Shown here in pieces: positions 1 through 10,482 of a DNA stretch of 64,000 nt. Source of the DNA: Nocardioides panzhihuensis. GTDB taxonomy: Bacteria; Actinomycetota; Actinomycetes; Propionibacteriales; Nocardioidaceae. Where the stretch lies: the NCBI RefSeq assembly GCF_013408335.1, contig NZ_JACBZR010000001.1:6067596-6131595 (forward strand). Reading direction: 5' to 3'. The translations under genes were made by a program, and so were the position numbers. Under the pieces are notes generated by a model. The model was not told the origin of the DNA and made no database searches. It saw only the letters and a program-made list of their open reading frames with translations. The stretch's first letter is position 1; every line of letters starts with the position of its first letter.

Positions 1-534
1 GACGGGCGGTCGCTTGAGGGCTACTCGGTGGAGTACACCCGGGTCGGGGCCTCCGGCGAGCCGGCGACAGACACCGACGAGCGGGAAGACCAGGACGACC
101 GGGACGACCGGGACGACCGAGACGACCGAGACGACCGGGACGAGCGGGACGAGCGGGACGAGGACCGCAAACCAGACAAGGCCGACGAGACGGCTGAAGC
201 CGACGCTCAGCAGAGCGCACCGGCTGAGATCGAGAAGACGCCGGCCACGAAGAAGGACGAACGGCGCGAGCGTACGCCGTCGGCCAGCGTCACTCCGTCG
301 GCCCCGTCGACCCCGGCCCCCAGTCGCGAGGCCGGCAACGAGATCTCCGAGCAGGCCGAGGACTCGTCGCAGATGTCGGGACTGAGCGACGGTGAAGAGC
401 TCCGGATCACCTCGCTCGACGAGGACGACGACGAGGAGGGCCTGCGGTCGCTCGTGGTCGCCGGCGGCATCATCATCGTCGGCCTCCTGGCTGGCATGGT
501 CGCGCTGCTGGTGAGGCTCCCCGGTCAGCGATAG
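1..534 (+). CDS. Partial acidic protein with C-terminal membrane anchor
   Basis: The frame is open from base 1, so the 5' end lies outside the window; the GTG at 28 is inside the open frame and has no obvious ribosome binding site. About 177 residues are visible. A strongly charged stretch of Asp-Asp-Arg and Asp-Glu-Arg units (about residues 30-57) is followed by an Ala/Thr/Pro/Ser-rich acidic linker. One hydrophobic segment (about residues 150-171) then ends in a short basic tail, so the protein looks tail-anchored with a long disordered domain. The Asp/Arg run is encoded by near-tandem gacgaccgg units at about 87-160. I do not recognise the family. It reads toward groES, but CIRCE elements separate them. 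Confidence 0.6.
   Translation, partial: DGRSLEGYSVEYTRVGASGEPATDTDEREDQDDRDDRDDRDDRDDRDERDERDEDRKPDKADETAEADAQQSAPAEIEKTPATKKDERRERTPSASVTPSAPSTPAPSREAGNEISEQAEDSSQMSGLSDGEELRITSLDEDDDEEGLRSLVVAGGIIIVGLLAGMVALLVRLPGQR
85..162 (+). repeat. Short tandem GAC-GAC-CGG codon repeat
   Basis: Near-tandem 9-bp units of the form gacgaccgg or gacgagcgg encode an alternating Asp/Arg tract inside the first coding region. Such tracts can change length by replication slippage. Confidence 0.6.
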
Positions 535-544
535 GGCGGTCATG

Positions 545-571
545 CTGGCACTCATTGCGGGCGAGTGCTAA
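545..571. promoter_or_regulatory. CIRCE operator (HrcA site) upstream of groES
   Basis: CTGGCACTC (545-553), a 9-bp spacer, then GAGTGCTAA (563-571). This matches the CIRCE consensus TTAGCACTC-N9-GAGTGCTAA with two changes in the left arm. CIRCE is bound by the heat-shock repressor HrcA and is expected upstream of groES in Actinobacteria. Confidence 0.9.
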
Positions 572-579
572 CGTCTGCA

Positions 580-606
580 TTGGCACTCTCCCCTGGAGTG
601 TGCCAA
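580..606. promoter_or_regulatory. Second, imperfect CIRCE-like inverted repeat
   Basis: TTGGCACTC (580-588) and GAGTGTGCCAA (596-606) form a second inverted repeat 8 bp after the first CIRCE. The right arm has a 2-bp insertion relative to a perfect CIRCE. The two sites lie close enough for cooperative HrcA binding over the groES promoter. Confidence 0.6.
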
Positions 607-719
607 CGCTTGCGAGCCGGGTGCGACCCCCGCGACGGCGTACGTGGCACATCGCAAGCACAGACGTAGCAACACCCACCAGTCTGACTCCGTAGAAAAG
701 AAATGGGGAGGTCGACACA

Positions 720-1013
720 GTGTCGGTCAACATCAAGCCTCTTGAGGACCGGATCGTCGTCAAGGCCGTCGAGGCCGAGCAGACCACCGCCTCCGGTCTG
801 GTCATCCCGGACACCGCCAAGGAGAAGCCCCAGGAGGGCGAGGTCCTGGCGCTCGGCCCGGGTCGCATCGACGACAAGGGCAACCGCGTTCCGCTCGACG
901 TCGCCGTCGGCGACAAGGTCATCTACAGCAAGTACGGCGGCACCGAGGTCAAGTACGCCGGCGAGGAGTACCTCATTCTCTCCGCCCGCGACATCCTCGC
1001 AGTCATCGCCTGA
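720..1013 (+). CDS. groES: Co-chaperonin GroES (Hsp10)
   Basis: The 97-residue length is normal for GroES. The protein forms the heptameric lid of the GroEL cage. It shows the family start ([20 protein letters not shown]), the mobile-loop region [19 protein letters not shown] and the C-terminal strand [13 protein letters not shown]. The start is the GTG at 720, preceded by the strong ribosome binding site GGGGAGG. It is followed after 88 bp by groEL, with which it is presumably co-transcribed. Two CIRCE-type repeats upstream point to HrcA heat-shock control. Confidence 0.97.
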   Translation: MSVNIKPLEDRIVVKAVEAEQTTASGLVIPDTAKEKPQEGEVLALGPGRIDDKGNRVPLDVAVGDKVIYSKYGGTEVKYAGEEYLILSARDILAVIA

Positions 1014-1095
1014 CGTCATCCGTCTCGCAAAGCGCGGCCGGGCCGTCAGGTGGATTCCTGGCAGCCACGGCCGCGCGCTGCGTACTAGGGAGTAA

Positions 1096-2721
<1,626 letters not shown>

Positions 2722-2727
2722 TTCAAA

Positions 2728-2777
2728 GCCGAGTCGGCGTATCTGACCCCGAGAGGGGTCGGATACGCCGACTCGGC
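2728..2777. terminator. Bidirectional terminator between groEL and the lysozyme gene
   Basis: Arms 2728-2750 and 2755-2777 pair over 23 positions with one G-U wobble around a GAGA loop. The outer 16 bp are perfect (GCCGAGTCGGCGTATC and its complement). It lies between two convergent genes and can serve both. The outer arm is shared with the hairpin at 5817-5888. Confidence 0.85.
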
Positions 2778-2781
2778 GATT

Positions 2782-3528
2782 TCAGCGAACGATCAGCGAA
2801 TCGAGATCCACGTCGTCGGAGAGCACGTTCATGTCGACGTACGCCTCGTCATCGCTGCCCACGCCGTCGAGCCGGTCGCGGCTGGAGTACTGCCAGATCG
2901 ACCAGTCGCGTCCGTCCGGCACCCGCGGCGGCCAGGCGACGGAGCGGAACCAGATCGGGTTGTCCGGGTAGCGGTCGACCAGATAGGCCCGGTAGGCCGA
3001 CGGTGTGGTGTAGATGACCGGCGCGATCCCGTAGTAGTCCTCGAGCGTGCTCAGCAGGGGATCGAGGATGGCCCGCACCTCGGTGGCGGGCGGCAGGTTG
3101 CCCTTGAACGAGCCGTACGGCTCCAGATCGACGACCGGGGCGAGCGTGCCGGCGTCGCGCGGGACCGTGGCGATCATGTTGTGGGCCTGCCCGGCGCCCG
3201 GGCTCTCGAAGCTCATGAAGTGGTAGGCGCCGGTGGCGATCCCGGCGGCACGTGCCCCGGACCAGTTGGCGGCGAAACGCGAGTCGACGTGCGTGGACCC
3301 CTCGGTCGCCTTGAGCCAGGCGAAGTCGATGTCCTGCTCGGCGACCCGCGACCAGTCGACGACCCCGTTGTGGTGGGAGACGTCGATGCCGCGTACGTCG
3401 TATCTGGCGGCGAACAGGCGGGTGGGCATGACCACGCCGGTGTAGACGAGCAGGGCGAGGGTGAGGGCAGCGGCGACGAAGACGCCGGCTGCGACCGCCA
3501 AGCGGCGCCTCGCTGGGATTCGACTCAC
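2782..3528 (-). CDS. GH25 family lysozyme (muramidase), membrane-anchored
   Basis: The 248-residue protein has a basic N-terminus, one hydrophobic segment (about residues 10-33) serving as signal or anchor, then a glycoside hydrolase family 25 domain that cleaves MurNAc-GlcNAc bonds. Asp49 in GIDVSHHNG and the acidic pair Asp134/Glu136 in VVDLEP are the positions expected for GH25 catalysis. The frame is open much further upstream, but the GTG at 3526-3528 overlaps the stop of the DUF305 gene (GTGA) and gives the natural signal sequence. Translational coupling to that gene is likely. It ends at the shared terminator with groEL. Confidence 0.9.
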   Translation of the reverse strand: MSRIPARRRLAVAAGVFVAAALTLALLVYTGVVMPTRLFAARYDVRGIDVSHHNGVVDWSRVAEQDIDFAWLKATEGSTHVDSRFAANWSGARAAGIATGAYHFMSFESPGAGQAHNMIATVPRDAGTLAPVVDLEPYGSFKGNLPPATEVRAILDPLLSTLEDYYGIAPVIYTTPSAYRAYLVDRYPDNPIWFRSVAWPPRVPDGRDWSIWQYSSRDRLDGVGSDDEAYVDMNVLSDDVDLDSLIVR

Positions 3529-4178
3529 TGGGATTCCAGCAGCTTCTGCATGATTCCGATCTCGGTCTTCTGAGATGCCTCGACGTCCTGCGCCATCTCC
3601 ATGGCGAGGGTGTCGCTGCCCTTGCTGAGCACGGGTGCCGCCATCGTCAGGGCGCCCTCGTGGTGAGCGATCATCCGGGTCAGGAAGAGCCGGTCGAACT
3701 CCTCGCCCCGAGCCGCACCGAGCTCCTTCAGCTGTTCGGGAGTGAGCATGCCGGGCATGCCGGCGTGGTTCGGCAGATCGCCGGCGCCGGGCACCTCGAG
3801 GCCGCGGGCCTGGAGCCAGCCGCTCATCGAGACGATCTCCGGCCCTTGAGCCGCGGTGATGCTCCTGGCCAGCGACTTCACCTCGTCGCTGGCGGCGCGG
3901 GTGACGGCCAGCTCGGTCATCTCCAGCGCCTGGGCGTGGTGCGGGATCATCATCGCGACGAAGGTGGCGTCGGTCTGGTTCCACTCGGCGTCGGCCGGCA
4001 CGTCCGATGGGGCGATCGTGCCCGCAGACTCGCCGGGAGCGCCCGGCTGGAGGACCGGCGCCGACTGAGGCGATCCTGATGCACTCGGCTCGTGGCCGGA
4101 GTGAGCGTGCTGCTCCTCGGCACAGCCGGTGAGCAACAGCAGTGCTAGTACAGCGGTGGGGACGCCGAGTTTCCGCAT
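3525..4178 (-). CDS. DUF305 lipoprotein
   Basis: The 217-residue protein has a lipoprotein signal ending in LLTGC (lipidated Cys19), then a His-rich linker and two DUF305 half-domains. Each half carries the family signature: MIPHH (His80-His81) and MIAHH (His172-His173). DUF305 proteins are ferritin-like helical bundles found near metal and copper homeostasis genes; the exact role is not established. It overlaps the downstream lysozyme gene by 4 bp. It is divergent from the LVIVD-repeat gene, so the 132-bp gap probably holds both promoters. Confidence 0.9.
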   Translation of the reverse strand: MRKLGVPTAVLALLLLTGCAEEQHAHSGHEPSASGSPQSAPVLQPGAPGESAGTIAPSDVPADAEWNQTDATFVAMMIPHHAQALEMTELAVTRAASDEVKSLARSITAAQGPEIVSMSGWLQARGLEVPGAGDLPNHAGMPGMLTPEQLKELGAARGEEFDRLFLTRMIAHHEGALTMAAPVLSKGSDTLAMEMAQDVEASQKTEIGIMQKLLESQ

Positions 4179-4310
4179 GGACCTGCCTTCCGAGGCGTAC
4201 GCAGGGTAGTCAACTTATTCATTTTCGCCGTCGTCGGAAGGGGATTTCCCTAGAATCGACAGGCCCGTGGCTCCATCCGCACGGCAGTCGACTCGGAAGG
4301 CGACCCCCCA

Positions 4311-5810
4311 ATGAGACGTCCCATCCACATCCTGGCCGGAGTCGCATCGGCCATGATCGTCGCCGGAGGGCTGGCCGTCGCCGCCCCGTCCTCGGCCGAC
4401 GAGTCCCACTCGCACGGCTCCCAGAGCGCCGCTCCCCAGCCCAGCTGCACCGAGGCGGAGAAGAAGATCCTGGCCGCGGCCGGAGACAACTTCGCCTCGG
4501 CCTGTGCCCCGGGCAACGACATCGCGAAGCTCGGCGTCAACAACCCGGCCGTGGAGGCCGGAGCGACCGAAGGCACCCCCAACCTGAACCTGATCGCGAA
4601 CCTCCCCAAGTCGGGGGCGTTCGCGCCGACCAGTGCGCTCAACAGCGACCTGGCGTTCCAGGGCCGCTACGCCTTCGCCGGCAACTACGACGGCTTCAAC
4701 GTCATCGACATCAAGAAGCCCCACAAGCCCAAGCTGGTCACCCAGGTCGTGTGTCCGGGCTCGCAGAACGACATCTCGGTCCACGGCGACCTGCTCGTCC
4801 TCTCCGTCGACTCCAGCCGCAGCAACAACACCTGCGACAACGTCGCGCAGTCGGCGCAGAACAAGGAGTCCTGGGAGGGCATCCGGGTCTTCGACATCAG
4901 CAACCCGGCGCAGCCGGCCTACGTCGCCGCGGTCGAGACCAAGTGCGGCTCCCACACCCACTCGCTGGCGCCGAGCAAGGACGGCAAGGCCGTCTACGCC
5001 TACGTCTCCTCCTACGGACCTCGCCCGGAGTTCCCCGACTGCCAGCCGCCCCACGACAAGATCAGCGTCGTGAAGATCCCGACGGCGGAGCCTGAGACCG
5101 CCGCGGTGGTCAACGAGCCGGTGCTCTTCCCCGACGGTGGCTACACCAACACCGCCGGCTGTCACGACATCACCACCTACCCGAGCAAGGACGTCGCGGC
5201 CGGTGCGTGCATGGGTGACGGCATCCTGATGGACATCTCCGACCGCGAGAACCCGGTCGTCACCGAGCGGGTCCGAGACACCGCGAACTTCGCGTTCTGG
5301 CACTCGGCGACCTTCAACAACAGCGGCACCAAGGTCGTCTTCACCGACGAGCTCGGCGGTGGCGGCGCGCCGGTGTGCAACCCCGAGGTCGGCCCCAAGA
5401 GGGGCGCCAACGGCATCTACGACATCGAGGGCTCCGACCTGGTCTTCAAGTCGTACTACAAGATCCCGCGCACCCAGTCCAACACCGAGAACTGCGTCGC
5501 CCACAACGGCTCGCTGATCCCGGTCAAGGGCAAGGACATCATGGTCCAGGCCTGGTATCAGGGCGGGATCTCCGTCTACGACTTCACTGACTCGGCCAAC
5601 CCGAAGGAGATCGCCTGGTTCGACCGCGGTCCGTTCGAGGACACCACGACCATCGCCGGCGCGTGGTCGACCTACTACTACAACGGCTACATCTACTCCA
5701 ACGAGATCCAGCGCGGCTTCGACGTCTTCGACCTGCGTGACCCCCGGGTCGCCTCGGCGAAGAAGGTCAGGTTCGACGAGCTGAACGTGCAGGCTCAGCC
5801 GTCTTACTGA
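4311..5810 (+). CDS. Secreted LVIVD-repeat beta-propeller protein
   Basis: The 499-residue protein has a cleavable signal peptide (about residues 1-29), a short His-rich segment (ESHSHGS), then repeated LVIVD-type motifs such as GFNVIDIKKPHKP, IRVFDISNPAQP, GISVYDFTDSANP and GFDVFDLRDP. These form blades of an extracellular beta-propeller. His and Cys residues are frequent (HTHSL, GCHDI, NCVAHNGS). Function is unknown. It is divergent from the DUF305 lipoprotein, which suggests a common regulator or process at the cell surface. A large hairpin follows the stop. Confidence 0.85.
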   Translation: MRRPIHILAGVASAMIVAGGLAVAAPSSADESHSHGSQSAAPQPSCTEAEKKILAAAGDNFASACAPGNDIAKLGVNNPAVEAGATEGTPNLNLIANLPKSGAFAPTSALNSDLAFQGRYAFAGNYDGFNVIDIKKPHKPKLVTQVVCPGSQNDISVHGDLLVLSVDSSRSNNTCDNVAQSAQNKESWEGIRVFDISNPAQPAYVAAVETKCGSHTHSLAPSKDGKAVYAYVSSYGPRPEFPDCQPPHDKISVVKIPTAEPETAAVVNEPVLFPDGGYTNTAGCHDITTYPSKDVAAGACMGDGILMDISDRENPVVTERVRDTANFAFWHSATFNNSGTKVVFTDELGGGGAPVCNPEVGPKRGANGIYDIEGSDLVFKSYYKIPRTQSNTENCVAHNGSLIPVKGKDIMVQAWYQGGISVYDFTDSANPKEIAWFDRGPFEDTTTIAGAWSTYYYNGYIYSNEIQRGFDVFDLRDPRVASAKKVRFDELNVQAQPSY

Positions 5811-5816
5811 GAGATA

Positions 5817-5888
5817 GCCGAGTCGGCGCACTTGACTCGTACCTCGCGAAGCGAAGCGAGCGAGAGGGGCGGGATGCGCCGACTCGGC
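5817..5888. terminator. Terminator-like hairpin after the LVIVD gene
   Basis: Outer arms 5817-5830 and 5875-5888 are a perfect 14-bp inverted repeat, with further pairing inside (CTCGC/GCGAG). The 20-nt sequence cgccgactcggcgatttcag at 5877-5896 is identical to 2766-2785 in the groEL terminator, so the two hairpins belong to one repeated family. Confidence 0.7.
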
Positions 5889-5953
5889 GATTTCAGTGAT
5901 TGACCAGCTGTTCGCAACCTCCTGGACACCAGGAGACGCGATCGTTCACCGCG

Positions 5954-6754
5954 ATGACCGAGACGGCTGCCGACGACGACCGTGTTGGTCTCGACACGCC
6001 TTCGCCTAGCGGCTCCGGCGGCTCGACCAGCGGTGCGCGTCGGTCGAGCCGTGTCGAAACCAACACGGTCGAATGGGCGATCGCTGCTCTCCTCGGCCTC
6101 GTTCTCCTCCGGCTCCTGTGGACCCTGGTGACCAACGAGAACCTGCTCCTGGGAGAGGTCGTCGAACACCTCGTCCATCCCGATGTCCTCGCCGGGGTCT
6201 GGCTCACCGTCCGGCTCACCGTGCTGGTCTTCGCGCTGGCGTCGGCGCTCGGACTGGCCGTGGGCAGGACGGAGAGATCGGGCAACCCGGTGCTGGGCGG
6301 GGTCGCGGCGGCGTACGTGTGGATCTTCGGCGGCATCCCGGTGCTCGTCCAGCTGCTGCTGTGGAGCAACATCGCGCTGGTCTTCCCCGACATCACCTTC
6401 GGGATCCCGGGGGTGCACATCGACGCGGTCCGGTTGGTCACACCGGTCCACGCTGCGATCGTCGGGCTGGCGCTGGCGTTGGGAGCGTACGCAGCGAGGG
6501 CTCTTTCGAGCGGCGACCGGCTCGCCGCGCTCGGTGACCTGCTGGTGACGACGCTCCAGGCGACCAGCCTGGTCTCGGTGCTCGCGATCACCGACCTGCT
6601 GGGGGTCGTCCAGGCGCTCGAGGAGCGCAACCATCTGATCATCCCGCTGCTCGTGGTGGCCGCGATCTGGTACCTCGTCCTGGTCACCGCGGCGCGCGGC
6701 GCGATCCGCCTGCTCGGGACTGTGCGCAGAAGGGCTCGGACGGCCCACGAGTGA
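5954..6754 (+). CDS. Degenerate amino-acid ABC transporter permease (HisM/GlnP type)
   Basis: The 266-residue protein resembles polar amino-acid permeases: TVRLTVLVFALASALGLAVG, YVWIFGGIPVLVQLLLWSN, PDITFGIPG and TTLQATSLVSVLAITDLL are recognisable. The cytoplasmic EAA loop that docks on the ATPase is missing: the chain passes from ALALGAYAARALSSGD almost directly to the TSLVSV segment. No ATPase or binding protein lies nearby. Residues 10-38 are encoded by an in-frame palindromic repeat just before the first membrane segment. The ATG at 5954 is taken as start; the frame extends to a TTG at 5900. It may be an inactive remnant or a repurposed membrane protein. Confidence 0.6.
   Translation: MTETAADDDRVGLDTPSPSGSGGSTSGARRSSRVETNTVEWAIAALLGLVLLRLLWTLVTNENLLLGEVVEHLVHPDVLAGVWLTVRLTVLVFALASALGLAVGRTERSGNPVLGGVAAAYVWIFGGIPVLVQLLLWSNIALVFPDITFGIPGVHIDAVRLVTPVHAAIVGLALALGAYAARALSSGDRLAALGDLLVTTLQATSLVSVLAITDLLGVVQALEERNHLIIPLLVVAAIWYLVLVTAARGAIRLLGTVRRRARTAHE
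5981..6067. repeat. Composite REP-like palindromic element A, inside the permease gene
   Basis: Outer arms CGTGTTGGTCTCGACAC (5981-5997) and GTGTCGAAACCAACACG (6051-6067) match at 16 of 17 positions. Inner arms GGCTCGACC (6020-6028) and GGTCGAGCC (6042-6050) are perfect. It is translated in frame as part of the N-terminus. The same element occurs at 34653-34763 and 54752-54851. Confidence 0.85.
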
Positions 6755-6820
6755 AGCTGAGGGTAAAAGTCGGCGACTATTGCAAGACCTGGCAACGCAG
6801 ATCTTTGTAGAGTGCGTCAC

Positions 6821-7606
6821 GTGACTTTCGAGCAGGCCTGGCAACGGTGGCGCGATGAGCGGGAGGCCGAGCTGAGAAGCCCGGAAGGTTTCCTGGCGAT
6901 CACCGGCCTGCACTGGCTGAGCGCCAAGCCGCAGCGGTTCCCAGGGGTCCCGGGTGTCTGGTCGAAGGCTCCGGAGGGCGCCGTGGTCGAGCTCGGTCCG
7001 GGTGAGTGGCTCGAGCTCGGTGGCACCACCCTTGCCGGGCGGTACGTCTTCGGGGATGTCGACCCCGTGGGAGTGGTCGCGACCTTCGACACCGGGACCG
7101 TCGAGGTCGCTGACCGCTTCGGCACCCCGGTCCTCCGGCCGCGGCAGCCCGACGGCCCGTTCCTGCGCGACTACACCGGCACCCCGACGTACGCTCCGGA
7201 CCCGGCGTGGCGGTTGATCGCGGCCTTCACGCGCTACGCGACGAGCCGGCCGATCTCGGTCGGCTCCGTGGTCGAGGGCCGCTCGAGCGTCATCGACGCC
7301 GTGGGCGAGGTGGCGTTCGATGTGGGTGGCCGCCCGCAGCGGCTGATCGCCTTCGACGGCGGTGACGACGAGCTGTGGCTGCTGTTCACCGACGAGACCA
7401 GCGGCGTCACGACCTACGCCGCCTGCCGTCAGCTCGCCGTCGAGCCGCCCGTCGACGGCAAGGCAGTCCTCGACTTCAACCGCGCCGCCAACATGCCCTG
7501 TGCCTACACGATCCACGCCACCTGCCCGCTCCCGCCCGCCAGCAACCACATCGACGTGCTCGTCGAAGCGGGCGAGCAGACCCCGCCGAGGGCACCCGCC
7601 GACTGA
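6821..7606 (+). CDS. DUF1684 family protein, copy 1
   Basis: The 261-residue protein contains the DUF1684 signatures: an N-terminal WRDEREAELRSPEGFLAITG segment, a central SVGSVVEG, and a C-terminal DFNRAANMPCAYTIHATCPL. The biochemical function is unknown. It is intracellular by absence of a signal peptide. The GTG at 6821 is preferred over the in-frame GTG at 6812 because AGAG (6809-6812) gives 8-nt spacing to it. A paralogue lies at 10483-11280 with the same motif order. Confidence 0.85.
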   Translation: MTFEQAWQRWRDEREAELRSPEGFLAITGLHWLSAKPQRFPGVPGVWSKAPEGAVVELGPGEWLELGGTTLAGRYVFGDVDPVGVVATFDTGTVEVADRFGTPVLRPRQPDGPFLRDYTGTPTYAPDPAWRLIAAFTRYATSRPISVGSVVEGRSSVIDAVGEVAFDVGGRPQRLIAFDGGDDELWLLFTDETSGVTTYAACRQLAVEPPVDGKAVLDFNRAANMPCAYTIHATCPLPPASNHIDVLVEAGEQTPPRAPAD

Positions 7607-7678
7607 CGCCTGGTTCCGGTTCGGAGGTTTAACCGTGCGAAACGGACCGGAAACAGCGAAACAGGCAGACTAGGGCCT

Positions 7679-8590
7679 ATGGCGGGGACGATGTTGTGGA
7701 GAGTGCGTACGACGCTGCCGGACCGACCGGGCGCGCTGGCCTCGCTGGCGCAGCGCTGCGGCAAGGCCGGGGTCAACATCTTGGGGATGCAGATCTTCCC
7801 GGGACTGGCGCAGGTCACCGACGAGTTCGTGCTGCGTACGCCCCCGGGTTGGGGCGAGGACAAGATCTGCGGTCTCTTCTCCGCAGCCGGTGGCGGCGAA
7901 ACCGTCGTCCAGCCCGCCAACGAGGCGGCCCTGGCCGACCAGCCGACCCGCTACGTGCAAGCCTGCCGGTACGTCCTGGAGCGGCCGATGTCGTTCCCGG
8001 AGGTGGTGGCGCAGCTCTTCGACGCGGAGCCCGAGGCTCCGCCCGGGGTCGTCCACGACACCATGGAGCTGCGGGTCGCGGACGTCGACGTCCAGCTCCA
8101 CCGCACCGCCCCCTTCACCGCGACCGAGCGCGCCCGTGGTTCCGCGATGGCCGACCTGGTCAACGACGTCCTCGACCGCAGCCGCGAGTCGGCGGCCATC
8201 GGAACCACCCCGCCCGTCCGCCGCCTCGGCACCGGAAGCACCCCTGACCTCGTCGTCACCGGCGACGCCGTCACCGCCCTCGTCGACGGCGTCGCGGTCG
8301 GCATCGGCGAGGTCCTGGCCCCGGTCGAGGACGACCAGAACGTCCGCGTGATCAACCTGCGCGTCGACCCGGCCTGGCAGCGCCGAGGCATCGGCACCCG
8401 GCTGCTGATCGACACCGCCAAGCTCGCGCACATGCTCGGCGCCGACGAGATCCTGCTCACGACCCAGTCCGACAACCAGGCCGTGCTGCCCATGGTCCTC
8501 GCCGCCGGGATGCGCGGCCGGATCCGGATGGCCGGTGATCTGCTGACCGTCAAGGTTCCGGTGCGGGATCTCAAGCCGTTGGATCGGTAG
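7679..8590 (+). CDS. ACT domain - GNAT acetyltransferase fusion protein
   Basis: The 303-residue protein has an N-terminal ACT domain (about residues 5-80; RVRTTLPDRPGALASLAQRCGKAG), which usually binds amino acids or other small ligands. The C-terminal GNAT-type domain (about residues 190-300) has the acetyl-CoA loop VDPAWQRRGIGTRLL. The middle (80-190) is helical and unassigned. The substrate is unknown; ligand-gated acetylation is a reasonable inference. It precedes guaB but is separated from it by an inverted repeat. Confidence 0.8.
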   Translation: MAGTMLWRVRTTLPDRPGALASLAQRCGKAGVNILGMQIFPGLAQVTDEFVLRTPPGWGEDKICGLFSAAGGGETVVQPANEAALADQPTRYVQACRYVLERPMSFPEVVAQLFDAEPEAPPGVVHDTMELRVADVDVQLHRTAPFTATERARGSAMADLVNDVLDRSRESAAIGTTPPVRRLGTGSTPDLVVTGDAVTALVDGVAVGIGEVLAPVEDDQNVRVINLRVDPAWQRRGIGTRLLIDTAKLAHMLGADEILLTTQSDNQAVLPMVLAAGMRGRIRMAGDLLTVKVPVRDLKPLDR

Positions 8591-8600
8591 TGCAGCGATA

Positions 8601-8614
8601 CCCGGTTAACCGGG
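8601..8614. promoter_or_regulatory. 14-bp palindrome in the guaB upstream region
   Basis: CCCGGTTAACCGGG is perfectly self-complementary and lies 11 bp after the ACT-GNAT stop codon. It could be an operator or part of a terminator. Confidence 0.35.
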
Positions 8615-8632
8615 CTCTACCATTTTCTTGGG

Positions 8633-8670
8633 CTGCACTTCTCTGGCAATGCAACGCCAGAGAAGTGCAG
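8633..8670. promoter_or_regulatory. 15-bp perfect inverted repeat upstream of guaB
   Basis: Arms CTGCACTTCTCTGGC (8633-8647) and its complement (8656-8670) flank an 8-nt loop, ending 61 bp before the guaB start. It has no U-tract, so it could be an operator, a leader hairpin for guaB, or a weak terminator of the gene before. Confidence 0.5.
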
Positions 8671-8722
8671 CAAACACCTGAGAAGTCTCGCCGTTTCGGC
8701 GATCCCTGGGGCTCGGCCGTAG

Positions 8723-10231
<1,509 letters not shown>

Positions 10232-10235
10232 GGCA

Positions 10236-10336
10236 GCGCCAGCGAGCTCGCTCGCGGGCGCGTCGCCGAAGAGATCGAGCAGCGGTGCGGCTGAGCCTGC
10301 GAAGCCGCAGCCCGCGTGTCGAGATCTACGTGCCGC
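10236..10336. repeat. Degenerate REP-like sequence after guaB
   Basis: Between the guaB stop and its terminator lies a GC-rich, self-complementary stretch. It includes CGAGCTCGCTCG (about 10250-10261), GGCTGAGCC and GTGTCGAGATCTACG. On the complementary strand this reads like a diverged version of the TCTCGACACGC...GGCTCA motif of the REP-like elements found inside genes in this window. Confidence 0.4.
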
Positions 10337-10344
10337 GCAACACC

Positions 10345-10376
10345 ACGAGCCCCGGATCGACCGATCCGGGGCTCGT
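10345..10376 (+). terminator. Intrinsic terminator after guaB
   Basis: Arms ACGAGCCCCGGATCG (10345-10359) and CGATCCGGGGCTCGT (10362-10376) are a perfect 15-bp stem, followed by CCCATTTTGTG with a short T run. Confidence 0.85.
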
Positions 10377-10482
10377 CCCATTTTGTGCGACGAGATGATC
10401 ACGATGTGAGGAATTCGGGCACGAACCCGGCGCGGTCGGAGTTCAATCCGGTGCCAGCATCCTGATCCTTCCGGGAGGACCC

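Noticed and set aside
2782..3984. Reading the lysozyme frame as a 400-residue protein
   Set aside because: The first 150 codons are antiphase to the DUF305 gene and Arg/Asp-rich; the GTG at 3526-3528 gives a proper signal sequence.
4215..5831. 538-codon minus-strand frame opposite the LVIVD gene
   Set aside because: Composition is that of an antisense shadow; no ribosome binding site and no recognisable motif.
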